Source of the DNA: Armatimonadota bacterium
GTDB taxonomy: Bacteria > Sysuimicrobiota > Sysuimicrobiia > Sysuimicrobiales > Kaftiobacteriaceae
Direction of reading: 5' to 3'
Assembly: GCA_031459765.1 (NCBI GenBank)
Contig: JAVKHY010000001.1
Span: 124,001 to 188,000, forward strand
Length of the DNA stretch: 64,000 nt
Part shown: positions 55,726 through 64,000 of the stretch, piece after piece
How the letters are laid out: each line of letters begins with the position of its first letter
How positions within the stretch are numbered: the stretch's first letter is position 1
Notes under the pieces: model-generated
Seen by the model: the letters and a program-made list of their open reading frames with translations, nothing else
What the model was told of the DNA's origin: nothing
The model's database searches: none
Program-made: the position numbers and the translations under genes

Positions 55726-56942
55726 CTATTCGTACCGCAGGGCGACGATGGGATCCAGCGCCGCCGCCCGCCGGGCCGGATAGATGCCGAAGAAGATCCC
55801 CACGGCGGCGGCGAAGGTCACCGCCATGACGAGCGAGCCCGGCGAGACCAGGGTCGCCCATCCGGCCAGCCGGGAAACCGCCCTGCTGCCGCCGATCCCC
55901 AGGAGCAGTCCCACCGCGCCGCCGGTCAGGCTCAGGACCAACGACTCCACCACGAACTGGATCATGATGTCGCCCGGGGTGGCGCCGACCGCCTTGCGGA
56001 TCCCGATCTCGCGCGTCCGCTCCGTCACCGAAACGAGCATGATGTTCATGATCCCGATCCCGCCCACCAGCAGACTGACCGCGGCGATGCTCCCCAGCAG
56101 CAGCGTCATGGTCTGCGTCACCCCCTGGAAGGTCTGGATGATGTCGGCCTGGTTCCGAATGGTGAAGTCGCTGTCCGCGCCCGCAGCGATGCGGTGCCGC
56201 CGGCGCAGCAGCGTTTCCACCTGCTCCTGGGCCAGGGACATCTCCTCGGCGGTGCGCACCTTGACGTAGATGCTGCGGACGAAGTCCACGCCGAAGAGAC
56301 GGCGCTGCGCCGTGCTCAGGGGGACGAAGATGACATCGTCGCGGTCGATGAACCCCGTCGCGCCTTTCTCCTCCATCACCCCGATCACCGTAAAGGTGAC
56401 GCGGTTGATCTTGATCCTGGCCCCCAGCGGCGAGGCGGAGCGGTCGCCGAAGAGGTTCTCCACCACCGTGCGCCCCAGGACCGCCACGCGGGCGCGCGAA
56501 GCCATATCGACGTCGGTGAAGAACGACCCTTCCGCCACGAAGAAGTTGCGCACTTCCTGAAACGCCGGGGTCACGCCGGCCACGCTGGTGACGGTGTTGG
56601 CATTGCCGCGCACGGCCTGGGCGGTGCGGGAAAACTCCGCGGCCACCGCCTCCACGGTGGGAACCTCGGCCGCGATGGCCTGGGCATCCTCCCAGGTCAA
56701 CGTCTGGCTCGAGCCCAGGCCCTGTCGCACGCCGAACTGCCCGACCGAGCCGGGGAAGACCGTAAGCAGATTGCTCCCCAGGGCCTGGACCTGCTGGGCG
56801 ACCGACTGCCGGGCACCCTGGCCGATACTCACCATCGTGACGACTGCGGCCACGCCGATGATCACGCCGAGCATGGTCAGGAGGGACCGCAGGGGGTTCG
56901 CCCCCAGCGCGCGCAGGGCGATCTGGACGCTGCTGCGGAGAC

Positions 56943-56946
<4 letters not shown>
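55726..56946 (-). CDS. MacB-type ABC permease
   Basis: This 406-residue permease has one N-terminal membrane segment ([22 protein letters not shown]), a large periplasmic MacB-PCD domain (about 45-270) and three C-terminal segments with the conserved [27 protein letters not shown] stretch. The start is GTG, overlapping the ATPase gene by 4 nt. It is the MacB half without the fused ATPase, as in many GC-rich bacteria. It would export peptides or small molecules via the MacA-like and TolC-like proteins encoded upstream. Confidence 0.92.
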
Positions 56947-57659
<713 letters not shown>

Positions 57660-57664
57660 CGCGC

Positions 57665-59137
57665 CTACCGTCGCGGGACGAAGCGGGGCTGGAAGGGACT
57701 GCCCCCGGGCGCAGACGGAGTCGTCGGCTGAGCTCGTGCCGTTCCCAGGTAGACCAGCTCGCCCTCCCGCAGGCCGCTGGTGATCTCAACGAACCGGCCG
57801 TCGCTCAACCCGGTTCCCACCACCCTGGGGACCAGCTTCGTTCCCTCCACGACGAACACCGCCTTGCTCTCCTTTCCGCGTACGGCCTCCTGCGGGACAA
57901 GGAGCACGCCGGCGCGGCGGGCCAGGATAAACTCGGCGTCCACCGTCATGCCCAGGCCCAGCTGCCGTCGGGGGTCGGTCACCTCGACGATGACGGCATA
58001 CTGCGTGACGTTCTGATTCACCACAGGCTGGGGGGTGATGCGGTCGATCTTTCCCCGGAACGTGACGTCAGGGAGGGCGTCGGCGGTGAGTTCCACCGCC
58101 GCGGCGGGGGTGAGCCGGGCGATATCCGACTCGTCCACCATCACCTGGGCCAGCACCGGCGACAGCTGCGCCAGCGTGAGCACCGGCGTGCCTCCCGTGG
58201 CCGTGCCGATGACCGACTGCCCGACCTGGACCGAGAGTTTAACCACGACCCCATCGATGGGCGCCGTGATCCGCCCTTCCGCCAGGCGCTCCTGCGCCTG
58301 CACCAGATCGGCCGCCGCCTGCCGCAGCTGCGCCCGGGCCGCCACCGCATCCGCCTCGCGCTGGCGGACGACCAGCTCGCCGTTGCGGGCCTCGGCCAGC
58401 TGTGCCTCGGCCTGGCGGAGCTGGGCGCGCGCCACCGCGATGTCCTCGGCGGAGCCGCCGGCGCGTACCTGCGCCGCCCGGGCCTCCGCCGCCCGGCGCT
58501 GGGAGACGGCGACGTCGTACTGGTTCTGCGCCTGATCCAGGGCGGACCGGGGGAGGTAGCCCTCAGCGAAGAGCTGCTGCTGCCGCGCCAGGTTCTGCCG
58601 GGCCAGCGACTCCGCCGCCCGGGCCTGGGCCAGGGCCTCCTCCGCCTGCCGGATCTCCTCCGGGCGTCCGCGCATCTGCTGTTGCAGGCGCGCCCGCGCC
58701 GCCTCGACCCCGGCCTGGGCCTGACGGATCGCCGCCGCCGTGTTGGCCCGCTGCGAGGCCACCGCGGCCTCCGTCTGCTCCACCCTGGCCTGGGCCGCCG
58801 CCAGCGCCGCCCGGGCGGTGGCCACCGCGGCGCGGGCATCGGGATCGTCGATCTCGACCAGGACCTGACCGCGCCGCACCTGATCGCCCTCGCGGACGAA
58901 GACCGATCGCACCTCGCCCGTGGCGCGGGATTTCACCTCCACGAGCGAGGCGGCCAGCACCGAGCCGGAGGCCGAGACGCTCACGACGAGATCGCCCCGC
59001 GTGACCTCTGCGGTCCGGTAGCGCGGAGTCTCTGCGCGCTCCCGGTCCCGCACCGCCGCAAAGACCGCCCCGGCCACGGCCAGGACCACAACGACGGCCA
59101 CGACCGACCGTTGCTTCATCATCCCCTCCGGCCGCAT
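57665..59137 (-). CDS. MacA-like periplasmic adaptor
   Basis: This 490-residue HlyD-family adaptor has an N-terminal anchor ([19 protein letters not shown]), a lipoyl half-motif ([25 protein letters not shown]), a long Ala/Gln/Arg-rich coiled hairpin (about 90-275), and barrel domains ([38 protein letters not shown]). It connects the MacB-type ABC transporter to a TolC-like channel. Its ATG overlaps the stop of the TolC-family gene by 1 nt. The coiled hairpin is longer than in E. coli MacA. Confidence 0.93.
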   Translation of the reverse strand: MRPEGMMKQRSVVAVVVVLAVAGAVFAAVRDRERAETPRYRTAEVTRGDLVVSVSASGSVLAASLVEVKSRATGEVRSVFVREGDQVRRGQVLVEIDDPDARAAVATARAALAAAQARVEQTEAAVASQRANTAAAIRQAQAGVEAARARLQQQMRGRPEEIRQAEEALAQARAAESLARQNLARQQQLFAEGYLPRSALDQAQNQYDVAVSQRRAAEARAAQVRAGGSAEDIAVARAQLRQAEAQLAEARNGELVVRQREADAVAARAQLRQAAADLVQAQERLAEGRITAPIDGVVVKLSVQVGQSVIGTATGGTPVLTLAQLSPVLAQVMVDESDIARLTPAAAVELTADALPDVTFRGKIDRITPQPVVNQNVTQYAVIVEVTDPRRQLGLGMTVDAEFILARRAGVLLVPQEAVRGKESKAVFVVEGTKLVPRVVGTGLSDGRFVEITSGLREGELVYLGTARAQPTTPSAPGGSPFQPRFVPRR

Positions 59138-60441
59138 CAGCGGCCCGCCACCAGCGCACGTCCGAGGGCGTACTGCAGAGTGACCACGGCCTGCTGCAGG
59201 TCGTAGACGGCCTGCACCGCAGCCACGCGCGCCTCTGCGGCATCGCTCTGAGCGGTCAACACGTCCACCAGCGTACCTACGCCCGCCCGGTATCTCCCCT
59301 CGGTCACCCGCAGGGCTTCCTGCGCCGCCTCGGCGCTGACCCGCGTCGCCTCGGCGCGGGCCGAGGCGGCGGCGAGCCCGACCACGGCCTGGTAGGCCTG
59401 CGTCTGCACCTGAAGGACCGTGGCGTCGCGGCGCGCGGTGGCCGCCTGGAGATTTGCCGCGGCCTCCCGCACCGCCGCCGCGGTCCGTCCGGCATCAAAG
59501 AGGGGGTAGGAGACGGTGGCGGAAATTCCCCACCCCGCCTGCCCGGGATCCGGCGAGACCTGTACCGTGGTGGTTGCCCCGAGGCTCACCTGCAGCCCCG
59601 CGGCCAGCCGCGCCAGACGCAGGGCCGCCTCCGCACCGCGCACTTCCGCCTCGGCGCGGCGCACCTCCGGCCTCTGGCGTACCGCTTCGGCGGCGGCATC
59701 GGCTGCGGCGACCGTGGGAACGGCCGGCATCGCCGGGTCACTGACGGACACCGCCTGGTGCAACGGGACGGCCATCGCCGAGCGGAGGGCCGCCAGGGCC
59801 GTCTCCACCTGTCCGCGGGCGGCGACAACTTCGGCAAAGGCGGTGGCCGCGGCGGCACGGGCGCGGACCACATCGGCCTGGGCGGCGGTGCCCGCCCGGA
59901 AGAACGCCTCGGCCTGCTCCACCTGTGCCTGGGCCGTGCGCAGCACCGCCTCGCGGACCTCCACGGTCCGCCGGGCGCGGAGCACCTGGAAGTAGGCCTG
60001 GGCCGCGGCCAGCACCACATCCTGCCGCGCGGCGGCGAGCTGGGCCCGGGCGGCGTCCAGGAGGGCCTGCGCCTGCAGGATCTGCAGCGCCCGCAGGCCG
60101 CCGTCGTACAGGGGCAGCGAAGCGCCCACGGAGATGTTGTGCGAGGGGGAGGGTTCGCCTCCGGTCGGCGCCCCGGTGGTACTGCTGATCGTCCCATAGG
60201 AGGCGCGGCCGCTCAGGCCGACCTGCAGCGCCGTTCCGGCGCGCGCCTGGACCAGTCGGGCTTCGGCGGCCTCCACCGCGCGCTCCGCCGCGATGACCGT
60301 CGGATGGCGGGTCAGCGCCGAAACCAGCGCCGCCTCGAAGGTCACGGCCTCCGGGACCGGCTGGGATTGCGCCTCCGCCGCGGGCGGGACGACGAGTGCA
60401 GAAGACAGACAGACGATAGCGACGGCAGCAACAGTGCGCAT
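59137..60441 (-). CDS. tolC: TolC-family outer membrane channel
   Basis: This 434-residue outer-membrane efflux channel has a signal peptide (about 1-25, ending VPPAAEA) and two homologous repeats with long helices and short beta strands, as in TolC. The repeat segments ALTRHPTVIAAERAVEAAEARLVQA and AVRQRPEVRRAEAEVRGAEAALRLARL are typical. It is first in the MacAB operon, and the RND pump further along could share it. The length suits the family. Confidence 0.9.
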   Translation of the reverse strand: MRTVAAVAIVCLSSALVVPPAAEAQSQPVPEAVTFEAALVSALTRHPTVIAAERAVEAAEARLVQARAGTALQVGLSGRASYGTISSTTGAPTGGEPSPSHNISVGASLPLYDGGLRALQILQAQALLDAARAQLAAARQDVVLAAAQAYFQVLRARRTVEVREAVLRTAQAQVEQAEAFFRAGTAAQADVVRARAAAATAFAEVVAARGQVETALAALRSAMAVPLHQAVSVSDPAMPAVPTVAAADAAAEAVRQRPEVRRAEAEVRGAEAALRLARLAAGLQVSLGATTTVQVSPDPGQAGWGISATVSYPLFDAGRTAAAVREAAANLQAATARRDATVLQVQTQAYQAVVGLAAASARAEATRVSAEAAQEALRVTEGRYRAGVGTLVDVLTAQSDAAEARVAAVQAVYDLQQAVVTLQYALGRALVAGR

Positions 60442-60524
60442 CGGTCCTCCAGGAAGAAAGGGCGGGAGACAGGGCGGCGTCCCTGCATCCCGCTTGTTTA
60501 TAACGGCCGCGGAGCCTGCGGAGT

Positions 60525-63005
60525 TTACTGCGCTCTCTTTCCCTCGTCCCTGGCCGTGTCCGCCGATCCCTCGTTCTTCCCCTCGGCGGGGCGGGCGCCG
60601 GGAGCGAACCGGCGCAGGCGCTCCGCGAGCTCGGCCAACCGCTTGCTGACGCGGGCGTTGATCGTCCCCTCCGGATAGCTTCCGTCCTCGCGGGCTTCGC
60701 CCGCAGGCAGGCCGGTGAGAATCTCCAGCCCCTCGTCGACGGTCCGCACCGCCCAGATGTGGAACTTCCCCTGAGCCACCGCGTCGACCACTTCCTCGCG
60801 CAGCATCAGGTTGGGCAGGTTCTGGACGGGGATGATCACGCCCTGGGACCCCGTCAGGCCCATCACCTTGCAGACCTGGTAGAATCCCTCGATCTTCTCG
60901 TTGACGCCGCCGATGGGCTGAATCTCCCCTTTCTGGTTGACGGAGCCGGTCACGGCAATCCCCTGGTCGATGGGCACGCCGGCCAGATCGGAGAGCAGGG
61001 CGTAGAGCTCGGTGGAGCTGGCGCTGTCCCCCTCCACCTCGGTGTAGGTCTGCTCAAAGGTCAGCGACGCGTTGAGGCTCAGCGGGCGCTCCTGGGCGTA
61101 CTTCCCGCCCAGGTAGGCGGCCAGAATCGCCACCCCCTTGCTGTGGATGCGGCCGGACATCTCCGTCTCGCGCTCAATGTTCACCACGCCGCGGCTGCCG
61201 ACGAACGTACGCGCCGTGATCCGGCTGGGGTGCCCGAACGTATAGTCGCCGACCTGCAGGACGGAGAGGCCGTTCACCTGGCCCACTTTGGTGCCCGCCA
61301 CGTCCACCAAGAGCTGGCCCTGGGCGATCATCTCGCGCAGTTTCTCCTCGACGCGGTTGGAGCGGTAGACTTTCTCCTCGATCGCCCGGGTGACGTCCGC
61401 GGCGGTGACCACGTCGCGTTCGGCCTGCGCCGCCCAGGCATCGGCCTCGAAGACGATCTCCGCCACCTCGTTGAACCGAGTGGAAAAGCGGTCCTGGCGC
61501 TCGGCCAGGCGCGCGCTGTACTCCAGGATCTTGGCCACGGCGCCGCGGTCGAAGGGACGGAGGCGGTGCTTGGCGCAGATCGCGGCCACGGCGGCGGCGT
61601 ACCCCTCGGCCGTCTCCGGCGTGCGGTTCATCTCCACGTCGAAGTCGGCCTTGACCTTGAACAGCTTGCGGAAGTCTTCATCGAACACGTAGAGCAGTTG
61701 AAAGATCAGCGGCGTCCCAATCAGGATCACCTTCACCGAGAGCGGAATGGGCTCGGGCCGCAGGGTGGCCGTGGCGATAAGCCCCAGTTGCTCGCCGAGG
61801 TTCTCGATACGCGCCTCCCCGCTCTTCAAGGCGCGCTTGAGGGCTTCCCAGGAGAAGGCGTTCAGAAGCAGATCCTTCACCTGGAGAATCAGAAAACCGC
61901 CGTTGGCCCGCTGCAGCGCGCCGGCCTTGATCATCGTGAAGTCCGTGACCAACGTGCCGAGTTCGCCGCGGTACTCCACCTTCCCCAGGAGGTTGTAGTA
62001 GGTGGGGTTGGTCTCCACCTCTACCGGCGCGCCCTGGAGGTGGCTGTTGTCCACCACCAGGTTCACCTCATACCGGCGCAGCCGGTCGCCGCGACGGGCC
62101 AGCAGACCGATGGGGAAGGGGGGAGGCTCCTCGGTCTCCTTGAAGTCGTCGAGGTGCTCCACCACGTCCGCCAGCAGCCGGTCCAGCCAGGCCGCGATCT
62201 TCGGATTGCTTCCGTAGCGCTCCTTGAGGCGGCCCACCGGATCGCTGGCGGCGGAGCGCACCGCCTGCTGCTCCAGCTGGCTCACCGCTTCCCGCGCCTC
62301 GCGCTCCAGGGCCCGCACCTTGCGCAGGGCCTCGCTCACGCCCTCCTGCAGCTCGCGGCCGCGGCGCTGGATCTCTTCCCGCTGCTTCTCCGTCAGCGCG
62401 CTGAACAGCTCCTGGGAAATCGGCTCGCCGGAGGGACCCACCGGGACGGTGGCAATCCCGCCCGGCGACCGCTGCAGGAGGAAGCCCAGCGCGCGGGCCT
62501 GACTCTCCAGCTCCTGCCAGATCTCGTTGATCCGCGCCTCGAAGGACTGGAGCAGCTGCGTTCGCCGGCTCTCAAAGCGCTCGCTGCTGAGCAGCTTGCG
62601 GATGGTCTCTTTGAGGTCCTCGACCAGCCGGGCCATGTCGCGGCGGAACTGCGCGCCCTGTCCGGGAGGCAGACTCACGGCGATGGGCTGGTCGGGCTGC
62701 TGGAAGTCGTAGAGGTAGCACCAGTCGGGAGGGACCGGACGCCTGGCCGCGACGGCCTGGATCCTCTTCGTGGCGTAGGTGGTGCGGCCCGTGCCCACCG
62801 GTCCGGCGATGTAGATGTTGTACCCCGGTTGCTGGATGCTCAGGCCCAGATCGAGGGCGCGGACGGCGCGATCCTGACCGATGATCACCTCGTCGCCGCG
62901 GAGTTCTGCGGTGGTCTGGAAGGGCAGGCTCTCGGGATCGCAGGTCCAGCGCAGCTGCTCCGGTCGGAGGCGGTGACGCGCTCGGCTGTCGTGGCTCGGA
63001 GTCAT
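60525..63005 (-). CDS. Lon-family AAA protease (LonC/AAA_32 type)
   Basis: This 826-residue protein combines an N-terminal ATPase-like region with a modified Walker A (GPVGTGRTTYA), a middle coiled-coil region (about 125-265), a second ATPase-like part with DFEMNRTP-like loop (VDFDVEMNRTPE) and a C-terminal Lon-type protease domain. The Ser nucleophile is in EGDSASSTELY, and the Lys partner is in NEKIEGFYQVCK. The family degrades damaged or regulated proteins. It starts 13 bp after the thrC stop and may share its transcript. ATG start gives the usual length. Confidence 0.92.
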   Translation of the reverse strand: MTPSHDSRARHRLRPEQLRWTCDPESLPFQTTAELRGDEVIIGQDRAVRALDLGLSIQQPGYNIYIAGPVGTGRTTYATKRIQAVAARRPVPPDWCYLYDFQQPDQPIAVSLPPGQGAQFRRDMARLVEDLKETIRKLLSSERFESRRTQLLQSFEARINEIWQELESQARALGFLLQRSPGGIATVPVGPSGEPISQELFSALTEKQREEIQRRGRELQEGVSEALRKVRALEREAREAVSQLEQQAVRSAASDPVGRLKERYGSNPKIAAWLDRLLADVVEHLDDFKETEEPPPFPIGLLARRGDRLRRYEVNLVVDNSHLQGAPVEVETNPTYYNLLGKVEYRGELGTLVTDFTMIKAGALQRANGGFLILQVKDLLLNAFSWEALKRALKSGEARIENLGEQLGLIATATLRPEPIPLSVKVILIGTPLIFQLLYVFDEDFRKLFKVKADFDVEMNRTPETAEGYAAAVAAICAKHRLRPFDRGAVAKILEYSARLAERQDRFSTRFNEVAEIVFEADAWAAQAERDVVTAADVTRAIEEKVYRSNRVEEKLREMIAQGQLLVDVAGTKVGQVNGLSVLQVGDYTFGHPSRITARTFVGSRGVVNIERETEMSGRIHSKGVAILAAYLGGKYAQERPLSLNASLTFEQTYTEVEGDSASSTELYALLSDLAGVPIDQGIAVTGSVNQKGEIQPIGGVNEKIEGFYQVCKVMGLTGSQGVIIPVQNLPNLMLREEVVDAVAQGKFHIWAVRTVDEGLEILTGLPAGEAREDGSYPEGTINARVSKRLAELAERLRRFAPGARPAEGKNEGSADTARDEGKRAQ

Positions 63006-63018
63006 CGTTACTCGCTTC

Positions 63019-64000
63019 TCACCGGTGCAGAAGGTTTCCTATCGCTTCCGGCGTGGCGGGGACGGGCGGCGGGAGCGTGAGGCGCTGCTGGATGACCGCG
63101 GGGTCCTTGAGGCCGTGGCCGGTGAGGACGCAGACCGCATCGGCGGGGGCGCGCCCCAGCCGGCGCAGTTTGAGCCAGCCGGCCGCCGCGGCGGCGGAGG
63201 CGGGCTCCACGAACACCCCTTCCCGACCCAGGAGATCCTGCGCCGCCAGGATCTCCTCGTCGGTGACGGTGAGGAACTCCCCGCCGGACTCCTCCACAGC
63301 ACGCACCGCCCCGTCCCAGCTCGCCGGCCGGCCGATGCGAATCGCCGAAGCCACCGTCCGGGGGTGCTCCACCGGCCGGCCGAGAACCAGCGGGGCGGCT
63401 CCCTCGGCCTGCACGCCGATGAGGCGCGGACGCGTCGCGATGCGGCGCGCCGCGTGATATTCGGTGAACCCCTTCCAATAGGCCGTAATGTTCCCCGCGT
63501 TGCCGACGGGAATGACCAGCGCCTCCGGCGCCCGCCCCAGGACGTCGCAGATCTCGAAGGCCGCGGTCTTCTGCCCCTCCAGGCGATAGGGGTTCACGGA
63601 GTTGACCAGCGTGAGGTTGAACCGTTCCGCGGCCTGGCGCGCCAAGTCCAGGGCCTGATCAAAGGTCCCGGCCACGGGGACGATCGTCGCGCCGTGGGCC
63701 GCCGCCTGCACCAGTTTGCCCAGCGCCACGCCTTCGGCGGGGATGAGGAGCGTGCAGGGCAGCCCCGCCCGGGCGGCGTAGGCCGCCGCCGACGCCGCGG
63801 TGTTGCCGGTCGAGGCGCAGATCACCCCCTGCGCTCCGGCCTCGAGGGCCTTGCTGACCGCGACCGTCATGCCGCGGTCTTTAAACGAACCCGTCGGGTT
63901 CCCCGCCTCGACCTTCAGCCGGACCGCGTCCGCCTCCGCCCCAGCAAACCCTGCGCGCAACAGCGGGGTCCCGCCCTCGAGCAGGGTGACCACGGGCGTG
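63019..64000 (-). CDS. thrC: Threonine synthase, 5' end beyond window
   Basis: Threonine synthase converts O-phosphohomoserine to threonine with PLP. Visible here are about 326 codons: VTLLEGGTPLL, NPTGSFKDRGM with the PLP lysine, ASTGNTAASAAAYAAR, a VGNAGNI PLP-phosphate loop and LTGHGLKDP near the C-terminus. The frame is open to the right edge (an upstream TPV is readable), so the first residues are missing. The match with short thrC forms suggests about 10-25 residues are lost. It precedes the Lon-family gene. Confidence 0.92.
   Translation of the reverse strand, partial: TPVVTLLEGGTPLLRAGFAGAEADAVRLKVEAGNPTGSFKDRGMTVAVSKALEAGAQGVICASTGNTAASAAAYAARAGLPCTLLIPAEGVALGKLVQAAAHGATIVPVAGTFDQALDLARQAAERFNLTLVNSVNPYRLEGQKTAAFEICDVLGRAPEALVIPVGNAGNITAYWKGFTEYHAARRIATRPRLIGVQAEGAAPLVLGRPVEHPRTVASAIRIGRPASWDGAVRAVEESGGEFLTVTDEEILAAQDLLGREGVFVEPASAAAAAGWLKLRRLGRAPADAVCVLTGHGLKDPAVIQQRLTLPPPVPATPEAIGNLLHR

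Overview
The window is a high-GC bacterial chromosome segment with tightly packed genes, many 4-nt start/stop overlaps, three tRNA genes, and no rRNA, CRISPR array, transposase or integrase. TolC, RND and MacAB-type pumps point to a diderm cell. Several exported redox proteins carry twin-arginine signals. tRNA promoters match sigma70-type -35/-10 boxes, and some protein genes have a -10 box only 6-9 nt before the start codon, which suggests leaderless mRNAs. I cannot assign a phylum from sequence alone. An uncultivated Terrabacteria-like lineage is a guess.

Left part (1-22.4 kb). A long Lhr helicase runs off the left edge. Next come a secreted kelch protein and a PflX-like radical SAM protein. 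Two quinone-linked iron-sulfur/NrfD modules follow: a HybA/HybB-like trio without a hydrogenase (minus strand) and a ttrBCA-like molybdopterin oxidoreductase operon (plus strand). Between them lies a four-gene arsenic-type operon (arsR, permease, small thioredoxin, DUF364) with a palindromic operator over the arsR start. DUF2207, SIMPL and DUF1428 genes follow, the last behind a perfect CRP-type site. Then come an archaeal-type ATP-dependent DNA ligase and a cold-shock gene with a strong terminator.

Middle (22.4-43.5 kb). This part holds an S9 peptidase, a BNR-repeat protein, a short repeat-containing ORF, a lower-GC trio (cupin, membrane protein, GNAT), an ECF sigma factor, pyruvate kinase coupled to a 90-residue protein, an M29 aminopeptidase, lemA, and a PLP lyase. 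It also holds an orphan DUF2207 tail, an mmsA-ABC sugar-type import operon without its ATPase, a WD40 remnant, and a lower-GC island of three putative nucleases ending at tRNA-Val.

Right part (43.5-64 kb). A family 5 uracil-DNA glycosylase and a GT39-like membrane protein are followed by small genes and tRNA-Glu. A long minus-strand series then runs from the right edge: thrC (partial), a Lon-family protease, tolC-macA-macB, a small membrane protein, an SDR and a hydrolase, then an RND adaptor and pump translationally coupled to pobA (4-hydroxybenzoate 3-monooxygenase).

Overall the segment combines respiratory flexibility (two NrfD modules), metal or oxyanion resistance, efflux coupled to aromatic catabolism, and DNA-processing genes. 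The least explained parts are the nuclease island, the orphan NrfD module next to the arsenic-type operon, and the short repeat ORF.
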